Positions 30,934-42,081 are shown, counted from the stretch's first letter. The stretch is 64,000 nucleotides of DNA from Philopedon plagiatum (GCA_963971165.1 OZ020195.1:38459564-38523563), one strand, 5' to 3'. The notes: generated by a model from the sequence alone, not told the origin. Translations and numbers: made by a program.

Positions 30934-33425
30934 TACAGGGTCCTGCAATAGTGCGTCAGGCTTCCATAGCTCCTACACGAATTACGTTAGGAACTTCATT
31001 CATATGGTGACTTATACTGTATTACAGGCTGCATTTTAGGAAAATATTTTCGCATATACAGGGCGGACCAAGAAAGTGTGATAACATAAAGTTGTATTTT
31101 TTTTAATGGGACACCAGGTGTTTTTTTGCATATTTAGGTTTGTATTAGTGTCCTTCATAATTGCCTAAAATTTTATTTAATTTGCTTCGGTACTTTAAGA
31201 GCAATAAATTAAAAACTAAAAAAAAAAGTTTTGCAGCCCTGGAAAAAAAGATAAAAAAAAACAATCTAAAAGCATTTTTTTACCACGGCATTGTGTGAGA
31301 TTTATAACAAGGGGGCTAGAAACACCATGAATTGAATAGTTTTTACCTATTTCATACAGGGTGTTCACAATAAGATTTTAAAAATGACACATTTTAAACT
31401 AATTTTTCTCAAGTTTTTTAAATGGAACACCCTGTATCTTATTTTACCATTTGATGAAGAATTTCAAAACAAATATTTTTTGTAATTGCAATTTATTTCA
31501 AATTCCAAACCGTTTTCAAAATATTTATCAAAAATCGTAAATGTCGCTATTCGTAATAAAGTTTTATGAACAAAATAGCTAGGCGGCCATGGAAAAACAA
31601 GCATGTTGAAGCAATTAAAAACTTTTTGTCATTATTTGTCAGAAATGAGTAGGTGTACTTAAACGAATAATATTTTGTTCAAAAAATGAATTTTTCAAGG
31701 GAAGAGCTCATTGATATGGTTTTTGTATTGGGTGAGAGTGCGAAAAACTGTTTCCTCGCTAGTAGAAATTATGCAGCTCGGTTTCCGGAAAGGCGACACC
31801 CAGAAGCGTTAAGTTTTAACAGACTTCTTGAGCGCTTTATTGAAACGGGAAGCGTAGACTACAAAAAGGCGGAAAGAACAAAGACGGCACTAAATGAGGA
31901 AAATCAGTTAGCAGTTTTATTGACAGTTATTGAAAAGTCAAATATTAATCAAGAATGTGTGGGACAAGAAGTTGGAATAAGTGAGAGGTCAGTCCAAAGA
32001 ATTTTGAAAAAACATCATTTTCATGCATATCACATTCAATTGCATCAGGCTCTGGGTGAAAATGATTTTCAGCGAAGGGCAGAGTTTTGTGCCTGGGCAC
32101 AATTGCGCCTCCAAGAAAATCTTTTTTTCTTTACGAACGTCCTTTTTTCCGACGAAGCAACTCTCCACAACACTGGATGTGTCAACAGACATAATTTTCA
32201 TTATTATTCTGTCGAAAATCCAAGAATATTTCGGCAAATAGATCGCCAACAACGTTGGTCAATAAACGTTTGGGGAGGTATTGTTGGAGAACATGTGGTG
32301 GGCCCACATTTTTTTAATGGTCACCTTAACGGTCAAATGTATTTGGAATTTTTGGAAAACGACTTACCAGGATTGCTTCAGAATTTACCTCCAAACATCC
32401 AGGCACAAAATATGTGGTTACAACAGGATGGAGCCCCAGCCCATTTTTCGCAACAAGTCAGAGCCCTGTTAAATAATGAGTACGAAAATCGCTGGTTTGG
32501 AAGAGGAGGACCAGTTGGATGGCCTGCGAGGTCGCCCGACATAACAAAACTTGATTTTTTTCTATGGGGGCATGTAAAAGACCTCGTTTATAGGGAACCT
32601 CCAACAACCGAACAAAACATGCGACATAGAATTATTGATGCGTTTGCCACAATTACACCTGCAATGCTCAGAAATGCGGAAAGGGCCTTTCAAGCGAGAA
32701 TTGGTAAATGCCTTGAACAAGATGGAAGACATTTCGAACATCTTTTAAAATAAAGTGCTTGTTTTTCCATGGCCGCCTAGCTATTTTGTCCCTAAAACTT
32801 TATTAAGAATAACGATATTTATGATTTTTGATAAATATTTTGAAAACGGTTTGGAATTTGAAATAAATTACAATTACAAAAAATATTTGTTGTGAAATTC
32901 TTCATCAAATGGTAAAATAATATACAGGGTGTTCCATTTAAAAAACTTGAGAAAATTAGTTTAAAATGTGTCATTTTTAAAATCTTATTGTGAACACCCT
33001 GTATGAAATAGGTAAAAACTATTTAATTCATGGTGTTTCTAGCCCCCTTGTTATAAATCTCACACAATGCCGTGGTAAAAAAATGCTTTTAGATTGTTTT
33101 TTTTTATCTTTTTTTCCAGGGCTGCAAAACTTTTTTTTTTTAGTTTTTAATTTATTGCTCTTAAAGTACCGAAGCAAATTAAATAAAATTTTAGGCAATT
33201 ATGAAGGACACTAATACAAACCTTAATATGCAATAAAACACCGGGTGTCCCATTAAAAAAAATACAACTTTATGTTATCACACTTTCTTGGTCCGCCCTG
33301 TATATGCGAAAATATTTTCCTAAAATGCAGCCTGTAATACAGTATAAGTCACCATATGAATGAAATTCCTAACGTAATTCGTGTAGGAGCTATGGAAGCC
33401 TGACGCACTATTGCAGGACCCTGTA
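30934..33425 (+). mobile_element. Complete mariner-like element with 670-bp TIRs (2,492 bp)
   Basis: Outer termini are TACAGGGTCCTGCAATAG and its inverse, flanked by TA on both sides. The inverted repeats run 30,934-31,603 and 32,756-33,425, each 670 bp and nearly identical, with inner edges at CTAGGCGGCCATGG-type sequence. The transposase lies between them. It is inserted in the first intron of PolB-2, four bases past the splice donor. TIR near-identity and the intact ORF point to recent activity. Confidence 0.9.
31686..32753 (+). CDS. Mariner-like transposase, intact (355 aa)
   Basis: Cut-and-paste DDE transposase. N-terminal helix-turn-helix (residues ~1-110; NYAARFPERRHPEALSFNRL, then EVGISERSVQRILKKHHFH) binds the TIRs. 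The catalytic domain shows LFSDEATLHNTG (first Asp), WLQQDGAPAH (second Asp) and WPARSPDITKLDFFLWG (third Asp). I count 36 residues between the second and third, near the mariner/maT spacing. ATG 31,686 precedes the first conserved helix and there is no stop to 32,753. The stop lies directly beside the right TIR inner edge. It is related to the broken transposase at 38,892-43,409, which has the same ending (QDGGHVANLL versus QDGRHFEHLLK). Confidence 0.9.
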   Translation: MNFSREELIDMVFVLGESAKNCFLASRNYAARFPERRHPEALSFNRLLERFIETGSVDYKKAERTKTALNEENQLAVLLTVIEKSNINQECVGQEVGISERSVQRILKKHHFHAYHIQLHQALGENDFQRRAEFCAWAQLRLQENLFFFTNVLFSDEATLHNTGCVNRHNFHYYSVENPRIFRQIDRQQRWSINVWGGIVGEHVVGPHFFNGHLNGQMYLEFLENDLPGLLQNLPPNIQAQNMWLQQDGAPAHFSQQVRALLNNEYENRWFGRGGPVGWPARSPDITKLDFFLWGHVKDLVYREPPTTEQNMRHRIIDAFATITPAMLRNAERAFQARIGKCLEQDGRHFEHLLK

Positions 33426-34187
33426 TAAACTTACCATCAGACGAGACGTCTTGCTTTTTTCGTTATGGGTGTTTGCGAGGGCTCAGCAGTCCTTTTGGGA
33501 GCTCTGTGTGTTTCCCGCTGATGTTTCTGGAGCGCTATTTCCGAGGGGAGGATTATTCTACAAGTCTCGCACGCTTTTACCACACGACTACAGTCTCCAT
33601 GATGCTTAAGACTATCCTTACTGGAGAACGATCGGTGACAGTGTTGACATGCAAACATTTTCTGTAAAAAACAATATAGTTGCGGATGAAGGTTGAGGTT
33701 AGCAGCGATTGATGTTTTTGAGCTATTTCATAATATTACGCAATTATATTTTTCAGGCTTATAGAACTCTCGGTTTGTGTGACAGACGCATGAACAAATT
33801 ATTATTCTTAATATGGGAATATTTCAATCCTTTTTAATTTTTTCTACAAGTAGAAGGCAAGACGACATAACTAAGTATAAGTTTTTTAATAATAGACCTT
33901 TGATATACAGATAGGCATATCTGTAATATTTTTAACACTGCTATACACATAAATAAGAATTATTTGCTAAGCTATAATACGACACAACAGATTTTTACTA
34001 GAGAATTGAAGTACTTTTTATTTGTTTCTTGATATAATACGTATAAATAAATGTACTTACCAAATAATATTACACAAATACACACACTTTACAATACAAG
34101 AAAAAACAAAACCAACGTATTTTTTACAGAATCGACTGCTCTGCACGAAACCTTGCTAACGACTGGTGAATAGACCAGCACTCTCAC

Positions 34188-34300
34188 AATTGAAAGCGTC
34201 CCCAAGCGCGTCTACACAAAAAAGTGAGCGTAGCGTTGCCCAGCAACAGCACGGTACACAGGTTGACCGTGCCTCGTGTCAATCACTGTTAGCGCGCTTT
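34188..34300 (-). repeat. Right terminal repeat of the PolB-only element
   Basis: Inverse of the left terminus, with one copy of the internal unit. Homology to 18,115-18,190 begins inside it and continues past its end. Confidence 0.65.
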
Positions 34301-34555
34301 ACCTGGAAATTTTTCCGCTGATGATGCAATTTTTTTAGCATATAATATTGTGGTATACGTGACAAGGCTCACGACAGCAACGCCGTTTTGTGTGTAGGGA
34401 CACCTGGAGCCGACGACTACGAGTCGTTCCCGATATCGTCGGCTGCGAGTGCACCGGCTGACACACGTGATGTATGTTAAATATAATGAAACTATTTTAT
34501 TATTATGATTTATTATAGTAGCCACCTAAAATACATACAACATACCTACTACGTC

Positions 34556-35871
34556 ACGTCTCATCACAGAGGCATTCTGCAGGCTCTAGCCTACTTTTTT
34601 ACCCTACACTCAATGAGAGACAACCTCGGACAGACTCAGCAGCTTTCATTTTTCAATACATGTAACTGAAATATTTCATTTCTACGCCACTGAGAGCTTT
34701 CGTACGGGTCTACAATCAACTTTGACATTACATAGACATTCAACAGACTCCAGCTCATGCTTTTCACCTACACTCAATGAGAGACAACCTCGGATAGACT
34801 CAGCAGAACTTTATATTTTAATACATGTTACAGTAATATTTAATTTCTACGCCACTGAGAGGTTCCGTACGGGTCTACAATCAACTTTGGCATCACAGAG
34901 GCATTCTGCAGGCTCTAGCCCCACTTTTTCACCCTACACTCAATGAGTGACAACCTCGGATATACTCAGCAGCACTTAATTTGTCATTACATGTTACAGT
35001 AATATTTATTTTCTACGCCACCGAGAGCTTTCGTACGGGTCTACAATCAACTTTGGCACCACAGAGGCATACAACAGACTCCAGCTCATGCTTTTCACCT
35101 ACACTCAATGAGTGACAAACTCAGATTGACTCAGCAGCCTTCATTTTTTAATACATGTAACTGAAATATTTATTTTCTACGCCACTGAGAGCTTCCGTAC
35201 GGGTCTACAATCACCTTTGGCATTACGTGGACATTCAACAGGCTCTAGCCCACTTTTTTACCCTACACTCAATGAGAGACAACGTCGGATAGACTCAGCA
35301 GCACTTTATTTTTCATTATATGTTACAGTAATATTTATTTTCTACGCCACTGAGAGCTTTCGTACCGGCCTACAATTAACTTTGGCATCACAGAGGCATT
35401 CAACAGACTCCAGCTCATGCTTTTCACCTACACTCATTGAGAGACAACCTCGGATAGACTCAGCAACACTGTATTTTTCAATACATGTAACAGAAATATT
35501 TATTTTCTACGCCACTGAGAGCTTCCGTACGGGTCTACAATCAACTTTGGCATTACATGGACATTCAACAGGCTCTAGCCCACTTTTTTACCCTACACTC
35601 AATGAGAGACAACCTCGGATAGACTCAGCAACACTGTATTTTTTAATACATGTAACTGAAATATTTCATTTCTACGCCACTGAGAGCTTCCGTACGGGTC
35701 TACAATCAACTTTGGCATTACGTGGACATTCAACAGACTCCAGTCCACTTTTTCACCCTACACTCAATGAGTGACAACCTCAGATTGACTCAGCAGCCTT
35801 CATTTTTCAATACATGTTACAGTAATATTTAATTTCTACGCCACTGAGAGCTTTCGTACGAGTCTACAATC
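34556..35871 (+). repeat. 165-bp satellite array, ~8 units in A/B dimers
   Basis: The anchor ACACTCA occurs at 34,606, 34,770, 34,936, 35,101, 35,265, 35,430, 35,595 and 35,760 (spacing 164-166). Units alternate between type A (AGGCTCTAGCC...CACCCTACACT) and type B (AGACTCCAGCTCATGC), giving a 330-bp higher-order repeat; the last unit is a B/A hybrid. A 185-aa frame across it is a repeat artefact. Confidence 0.9.
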
Positions 35872-36088
35872 ATGAGCGGGAATTTTTTGTTAATTTTTAA
35901 TTTATTAATTTTTTGGCGTCTAAGACTGCTGCTTATCGCTGGCATAACCGCCAGCCGGACCACGCTCGTCGACCGGCCCGCGGTGACACACCGTCATCCA
36001 CTGCGTTCTCACTCGGTAGTCCTCGGTGAGTTTCGGCCCAACCTTCGGTTAGTTCGAAAATTGGCCAGCGAGAGTTAGTGAGAGGGCG
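35872..36088. other. Unassigned spacer between satellite and duplication
   Basis: A GC-richer stretch with no frame of known family. Confidence 0.4.
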
Positions 36089-37993
36089 CTGCGAACGTGC
36101 TGGCAATACTGGCAATAGTGGCAGCTATTTTGTACTCTCACCAAAGTCGAGGCGAAAAAAATCTATTTTGCGTTTTTTTCTCCGCGTCTCCAGCTAGACT
36201 GTAAAATTGCTGCCAGTACTGCCAGCATTCGTGTCATGCGCACGACGCTTTATATCTATGTAGTAGCATAATACTATTCTCGGGAACCAAAGGGCCGATC
36301 AACGCCATTCTTTCTTTAAACGCCTTCTGTCAACGCTCCCGAGCACATGACGTATTTTTTAATTTTTTATATCGCAACAACGTGCCATGCGCACGACGCT
36401 TTATATGTATGTAGTAGCATAATACTATTATTTTCTCCGGAACCAAAGGACCGATCAACACCATTATTTTTTTAAACGCCTTCTAACACCGCCCCCGAAC
36501 ACGTGACGTATTTTTTAATTTGTATATCGCAAAAAGCACACATCAAACATACCTACTTCGGCACGCCCAAACTTCTAAACTCACTGAAGATATCATTTTC
36601 CCGGTTTACTTATTCAACTAGGTGCCGTGGCGTACTTGGTTGTATAGCTGGGAAACGTATATAATACGAAATTATACACATGGTGTGTGCGGGTTCGATC
36701 CGCGCCTTGGACAGAAAACTTTTTTCAGTGCATAATATGCGACTTACGAAATAAATACATTTAATTAGGTAGGATTAATAAACAGTTTGTGACGTCATCG
36801 TGAATAAAAACGGCAGAAAGACGAAGAAGAAGACTAGATAGTGCCCAAATAGATAGTGCTCAAGTAGTTAAGACCAAAGTAACTAGCGCCCAAGAGTGTG
36901 ACAGATGACATATGACAGTTGACAGATGGCGTATGACATATGACATATGACAGTTGGGTTTGATTGAGTGCGTTCGGTATCGGGTTGGGTTTGATTGGGT
37001 GCGTTCGGTATCAGGTTGGGTTTGCTCTGGTTCGCTCGGTACCTGCGAACGTGCTGGCAATACTGGCAATAGTGGCAGCTATTTTGTACTCTCACCAAAG
37101 TCGAGGCGAAAAAAATCTATTTTGCGTTTTTTTCTCCGCGTCTCCAGCTAGACTGTAAAATTGCTGCCAGTACTGCCAGCATTCGTGTCATGCGCACGAC
37201 GCTTTATATCTATGTAGTAGCATAATACTATTCTCGGGAACCAAAGGGCCGATCAACGCCATTCTTTCTTTAAACGCCTTCTGTCAACGCTCCCGAGCAC
37301 ATGACGTATTTTTTAATTTTTTATATCGCAACAACGTGCCATGCGCACGACGCTTTATATGTATGTAGTAGCATAATACTATTATTTTCTCCGGAACCAA
37401 AGGACCGATCAACACCATTATTTTTTTAAACGCCTTCTAACACCGCCCCCGAACACGTGACGTATTTTTTAATTTGTATATCGCAAAAAGCACTCATCAA
37501 ACATACCTACTTCGGCACGCCCAAACTTCTAAACTCACTGAAGATATCATTTTCCCGGTTTACTTATTCAACTAGGTGCCGTGGCGTACTTGGTTGTATA
37601 GCTGGGAAACGTATATAATACGAAATTATACACATGGTGTGTGCGGGTTCGATCCGCGCCTTGGACAGAAAACTTTTTTCAGTGCATATGCGACTTACGA
37701 AATAAATACATTTAATTAGGTAGGATTAATAAACAGTTTGTGACCTCATCGTGAATAAAAACGGCAGAAAGACGAAGAAGAAGACTAGATAGTGCCCAAA
37801 TAGATAGTGCTCAAGTAGTTAAGACCAAAGTAACTAGCGCCCAAGAGTGTGACAGATGACATATGACAGTTGACAGATGGCGTATGACATATGACATATG
37901 ACAGTTGGGTTTGATTGAGTGCGTTCGGTATCGGGTTGGGTTTGATTGGGTGCGTTCGGTATCAGGTTGGGTTTGCTCTGGTTCGCTCGGTAC
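36089..37993 (+). repeat. Recent ~0.95-kb tandem duplication (36089-37042 / 37043-37993)
   Basis: Unit 1 and unit 2 both begin CTGCGAACGTGCTGGCAATA and end GCTCTGGTTCGCTCGGTAC. I noticed only two substitutions and one 3-nt indel over ~950 bp. Inside each unit a ~150-bp segment (CATGCGCACGACGCTTTATA...) is itself repeated in diverged form. No gene. Confidence 0.9.
36628..36730 (+). mobile_element. tRNA-derived SINE head, copy 1 (copy 2 at 37,582-37,681)
   Basis: Box A-like TGGCGTACTTGG (36,628-36,639) and box B-like GGTTCGATCCG (36,692-36,702), then an A/T-rich body with AGTGCTCAAGTAGTT wording. The copy at 37,582 is due to the tandem duplication. Confidence 0.55.
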
Positions 37994-38174
37994 CGGTTGG
38001 GTTTGCTCTGGTTTACTCGGTATCGGAGTTGGGTTTGCGCATGCGTATACACAGTGTGGTGTGGATGGTGAATTCCTCTACTATCACTACTCAAAGTAAC
38101 TAACGCCCAAGAGTGTGACAGATGACGTATGACAGTTGACATATGACAGTTGACAGATGGCAGTTGACAGTTGG

Positions 38175-38270
38175 CATGAGACCGCATCTCCTACTATTTC
38201 TACACAATTCTACATCCAAAATTATAAGCAGTATTTATAGTCTACTTGTATCTATCACTATAACTTGGAG
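38175..38270 (+). repeat. Decayed relative of the stalk/membrane-anchor module
   Basis: GAGACCGCATCTCCTACTA, then AATTCTACATC, AGTCTACTTGTATCTATCAC and TAACTTGGAG follow the same order as 17,870-17,995 (GAGGCCGCATCTCC, CTGAACAG, AGTCTCCTTGTATTCC, TAACTTG). The sequence is too decayed to translate. Confidence 0.5.
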
Positions 38271-38891
38271 ATATGGAAAACTCTAAGAGATACTTTAAAA
38301 TTTTTAAAATATAAGTTTCTTAATTATACCTGATGTTTTAATTTATTTGGATTTTATTTACACAGGGTATTTTATTTTTCCTAGGCAGGTACGCACTTTA
38401 CTATTTTCAACGGCACACCCTATATATTAGTACAGATTTGAGTAGTATCTTTAAACGCAAGTTCAATAATATAGAGTAGTATCGGTCTTTGATGCAATGT
38501 TTCCAATTTATTGGCAATTATCTTCAGTTTTTGAAATATATATCTTTAAATTAACATAATTAGGTTATTAACAGGTTTTTTAAAATTCCGCTTGCGCCAA
38601 AAGAACAATACTAAAACGTACCTCATTTACAGCCTAAAGTAAAAATTTAAAAATAAAGGGATGATACTTTTACATGGAACCCCCTGAATATTATGTCAAT
38701 TCTAAATAGGGAATTAAAAGACGAGTTCATTGATGTATAACAACATGGGTTTATTAGTCTCTGTTTCCGACATATTGATGATTATCTTTAGCACGTAACT
38801 TGTATTTAAATAAAAAATAAAATTTATCTTGTATTTATTTTACAAATAACAATGCGATAAACAACCAACTTACAAATAATTTTGAATTAAC

Positions 38892-39129
38892 TCAGAGTAA
38901 ATTCGCCACATGTCCCCCGTCCTGGGCTATACGTGTAGTATATATTTCTTCAAGGTTTCTTATTGTCCTTCCTACTGAGCCGCATTGTTTTAGAAAATGA
39001 ATTCCATCTCTTATTCTTTGCCTCAGTTCTTCTAGCTCTTGACATCTATTTTTGTATACCATATCCGTTACGGCTCCCCATAAAAAATAGTCCAGTGGGG
39101 TGAGATCGGAGCTTCTGGGAGGCCAGAGC
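38892..39129 (-). pseudogene. Mariner-like transposase, C-terminal part
   Basis: Encodes WPPRSSDLTPLDYFLWG (third catalytic Asp region), TDMVYKNRCQELEELRQRI and the ending IAQDGGHVANLL. It continues the transposase whose N-terminal part is at 42,598-43,409. The P element sits exactly between. Confidence 0.8.
39123..39129 (+). repeat. P-element target duplication, left (right copy 42,591-42,597)
   Basis: CCAGAGC occurs immediately outside both TIRs. This is seven matching bases; P elements normally duplicate eight. Confidence 0.8.
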
Positions 39130-39286
39130 CAATAACTACTTGAATACAAGGACACAATGCTTATGACTTAACGTTATGTGACGTCATCACCCGAAGTCAT
39201 TACATATACGGATATCTATGCAACAACTCCTAATCTATGGCCATACGCAAAAACTCCTTTCAGGTTCAGCCGCCCGACCCGAATTC

Positions 39287-39424
39287 GATTGACAAAAATT
39301 TGGACCGATCCGGATCACTTTCCGACACATTTCATCTCTTTCTACTACCCTTCCTGATTCAATTACGTATTCCTCTAACTTAATGTTTGTAACCTGATCC
39401 GGATCGATTAGATTTTGTCAATCG
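39287..39424 (+). mobile_element. Small MITE nested in the P element
   Basis: Inverted ends ATTCGATTGACAAAA and TTTTGTCAATCGAAT, with internal inverted GATCCGGATC on both sides. A diverged relative lies at 13,163-13,300. Confidence 0.65.
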
Positions 39425-39804
39425 AATACGCTGTGCGTCCAGACATGTGCTTGAAACAATATTGTCAGATTATCTATAATTCCTAATTAGGATAAGCTTA
39501 GAAATAACTTTTCTTTGTGTAATGTGTTTATAACTACGTTAACTTAGTTATTAACACAGGCCTAATATAATTTTACAGCAGTATTTTATTGGGAGTATTT
39601 TGAAGTTAAATAAAAAAATAACAATAATAATAAGTTTTAGTAAACGTGCAGTCAGCAGACAAAACGCTACCGTCGATCTGGCAACGTTGTACCATATGAC
39701 ATGCAGTTTTCCTTTTCGTGTTAACAATCTACAAGTGTTTTGTGTATTTAGTGAAAAAACAAAGTGTATTACCGGTTTCAATAGTGTTTTAAATAATTAT
39801 TAAA

Positions 39805-42081
39805 ATGCCTTATAGATGTTGTGTAGTCGGTTGTAAGGGTAATTACCCAAACGGACCAACAGTACGAGTATTTCGTTTTCCTAAGAGTGTGGAAGGGCAA
39901 GTGAAATGGCAGAAGGCCGTACATCGTGAAAATTTTATTCCAAATGCTAGTAGCCGAGTATGTGAGCTTCATTTTACAGAAGATGATTTTATCAGGCAGT
40001 ATAGTCAGCAAGACACGAGAACCGGTGAGGTCGTTTCTGTAAAGTTAAATATACCAAGATTAAAAGAGCACAGCGTACCTAGTAAATTTCCCAATTGTCC
40101 AAAATACTTATCAAAAACTTTAACGCATCGAAAAAGCAGAGAAGAAAAACTTAAAGAACTAGACGAATTACGGTTTCAAAAAGGTATTGAAGAAAGCAAG
40201 CGTGAAATTTTAATACATAAAGAACTTAGAAATTATAAAACTTCTGTCTGTAATAATTTTTTAACTGATCCCCATATTGATGAGAAAAAAATTTTTTTGA
40301 CTTACGCACAAAATATTTTTAAATATTTAAATGATCAAGACAAAAATGTTTGTCTGCTAATGGATGAAATTCATATTAACCCTTATTTAGACTATAAAGG
40401 GGGAAACCTGGTGGGGGCATCAGTAAATAATAACGAATTGTTAGCAACATCTGCATATACTTTCATGATTACAAGTATTTGTTCAGATTTGGAAGAAGTT
40501 GTTCACATTGCCCCTATATCTAAAATTAACCATGAATTGCTTTTTCATTTTATCAAAACAATAATAACTCATTTAGAGGCTATCGGTTATATAGTTTTTT
40601 GTGTACTCAGTGACAACAATGCCATTAATGGAAAAGCTATGTCAAATTTTTCACCAAAAAAAGAACTTAATATAGTGTTCCCACACCCTGTCGATGCTAA
40701 AAGACCTTTATTTTACTTGTTTGATTCTGTCCATCTCTTAAAATGTATATTCAATGCCTGGCTAAACTCAAAACCTGATCAGACATTTACATATCCCGAC
40801 TTTTTTACTGGCGAAGAAAAAGTTGCATGTTTTGCATCTCTTAAAAAATTGCATGACTTGGAACACAACATGTTACTAAAATTTGGCTTCTCTTTAAATT
40901 TAAAAGCTCTGTATCCGTCTAGCATGGAAAGACAAAATGTAAAACTGGCATTAAAAGTTTTTAATCCTTTTGTAATTGAGGGCTTACAAAATTTTGACAA
41001 AGATATCCCCAATGCTCAGGACACAGCCGAGTTTTTGAAAATAATAGTAAAGTGGTGGAATATAATAAACGTCAAAACACCATTAAAAGGAAAGCGTTTG
41101 CGTGATATTTTCCAGGAACCTATTGTAAAAGGTAAAATAGTAAACGACCCAAAACTTGACTTTTTGAAACAAATGTTGATTTGGTTAGATAACTGGAAAT
41201 CAGAAATTTTTTTAAAAAAATTAACACGCCAAACTCACACAGCTTTGTCCCATACAATTTATGGTGTGCTGGAAATTGTGAAATATTGTTTTGAGGAATT
41301 AAATTTAAATTATATTTTGTTAGGAAAATTGCAAACTGATCCCTTAGAAAATCGCTTTGGAAAGTATAGACAGTTAGCGGGTGGACATTATCACATCTCA
41401 ATTCGACAACTTTATGAATCTGAAAAACGACTACGAATTCAATCAATATTGACACTAAAATCCCATAATTTTGGAGAGTTAAGAATTGAAAAATTCTACG
41501 AATCACCTGATTGTGACGAACAGGACAGTGCTGAAGACTGTTCTAAAGAAATTGACGAAATTCTTAAAAATATTATTATTCAAAAATCTGATATGGACAA
41601 CTTTAAACCAGAAATGCCTGTGATTACGTATCTGGGGGGATATTGCAGCCATATTGCTTTAAAGAAGCTGAAATGCAATTATTGCAAAAATTCTTTGATA
41701 TGCAATAAAGAACTTATTGTTGAAGATAATTTTAATCTCATAACTAACTTAAGCAGAGGTGCCCTGCAATATCCTAGAGATCATGTAATTGAAATAGTTA
41801 TTGTTTCATATATTTTATTCCAGAAAATACTTAGTGACCATGAGAATACATTCTTAAACATTTTTTCTCAAAAATCATTTCTGACTAATCTCGTATTTAA
41901 ATATATCCTTAAACAAGAATTTTTAATATACTTTGATGGCTGCAATACACACTCAGCAAAAACAATTATTGATATTTTACTTAGCAGTATTACCAACACT
42001 CTGCTCAAAAATTACTGTGCAAAGAAAAATAACCGATTAGGTAAAGGTCATAAAAGGAAATTAAATACATATACAAAATAA
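39805..42081 (+). CDS. P-element transposase (THAP9-like), intact 758 aa
   Basis: Cut-and-paste transposase that uses GTP as cofactor in the P family. N-terminal THAP domain, residues 1-90: C-x4-C (CCVVGCKGN), then CELHFTEDDF, the C2CH zinc DNA-binding fold with its conserved Pro and Phe/Trp positions (VRVFRFPKS, VKWQKAV). A basic coiled region (~120-150) follows. The RNase-H-like core shows LMDEIHI (first Asp, ~residue 192) and LSDNNAIN (second Asp). A large insertion follows (GTP-binding region), then DPLENRFGKYRQLAGG (catalytic Glu, ~residue 516). The ATG at 39,805 is the natural start of the THAP fold. There are no stops or introns, so autonomous activity is plausible. Confidence 0.92.
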   Translation: MPYRCCVVGCKGNYPNGPTVRVFRFPKSVEGQVKWQKAVHRENFIPNASSRVCELHFTEDDFIRQYSQQDTRTGEVVSVKLNIPRLKEHSVPSKFPNCPKYLSKTLTHRKSREEKLKELDELRFQKGIEESKREILIHKELRNYKTSVCNNFLTDPHIDEKKIFLTYAQNIFKYLNDQDKNVCLLMDEIHINPYLDYKGGNLVGASVNNNELLATSAYTFMITSICSDLEEVVHIAPISKINHELLFHFIKTIITHLEAIGYIVFCVLSDNNAINGKAMSNFSPKKELNIVFPHPVDAKRPLFYLFDSVHLLKCIFNAWLNSKPDQTFTYPDFFTGEEKVACFASLKKLHDLEHNMLLKFGFSLNLKALYPSSMERQNVKLALKVFNPFVIEGLQNFDKDIPNAQDTAEFLKIIVKWWNIINVKTPLKGKRLRDIFQEPIVKGKIVNDPKLDFLKQMLIWLDNWKSEIFLKKLTRQTHTALSHTIYGVLEIVKYCFEELNLNYILLGKLQTDPLENRFGKYRQLAGGHYHISIRQLYESEKRLRIQSILTLKSHNFGELRIEKFYESPDCDEQDSAEDCSKEIDEILKNIIIQKSDMDNFKPEMPVITYLGGYCSHIALKKLKCNYCKNSLICNKELIVEDNFNLITNLSRGALQYPRDHVIEIVIVSYILFQKILSDHENTFLNIFSQKSFLTNLVFKYILKQEFLIYFDGCNTHSAKTIIDILLSSITNTLLKNYCAKKNNRLGKGHKRKLNTYTK

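Larger units (their letters stand above)
27091..33660 (-). pseudogene. PolB-2: Polinton-type DNA polymerase B with two introns, broken
   Basis: Exon 1 (33,435-33,660) encodes two zinc fingers (MFACQHCHRSFSSKDSLKHH; CETCRIILPS...). Donor GTAAGT is at 33,429-33,434; the acceptor is near 30,851. Exon 2 has another zinc finger (HCSICQIDVTSNRWLGHLRT) and FRSRIATYRLSSNQD. Intron 2 (30,311-30,399, 89 nt, GT-AG) restores KDSG-GWVPQ-type continuity. Exon 3 holds CFMWSVLAALHPV, exo I YADFE, an HNH segment (CHICEKPF), exo II HNMSNFDSH, motif A DATNLYGAAMSQ, motif B KLMNNVFGKTMEN and motif C YTDTDSL. Breaks: TGA 33,437, frameshifts ~29,760, ~29,190 and near the 3' end ~27,190. A 704-aa stretch with all polymerase motifs is intact. 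Distinct from PolB-1. Confidence 0.85.
26687..34300 (-). mobile_element. PolB-only element with inverted terminal repeats
   Basis: Left and right ends begin AAAGCGCGCTAAC (26,687-26,699) and its inverse (34,288-34,300). Inward both carry CACTTTTTTGTGTAGACGCG and CTTTCAATTG (26,799-26,837; inverse 34,188-34,230). Without the mariner insertion the element is ~5.1 kb and contains a single gene, PolB-2. Target duplications at these edges are not evident (CTAGAC versus ACCTGG). Homology with 18,115-18,190 extends ~30 bp beyond 34,300, so the true right end may lie further out and the left end may be truncated. Confidence 0.6.

Noticed and set aside
35217..35774. 185-codon open frame
   Set aside because: It lies wholly in the 165-bp satellite and repeats with it; 165 is divisible by 3, so the frame stays open by chance.
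36692..36702. Possible functional tRNA gene around the box B GGTTCGATCCG
   Set aside because: The region between boxes does not fold as a tRNA and is followed by a repeat body, so it was called a SINE head.
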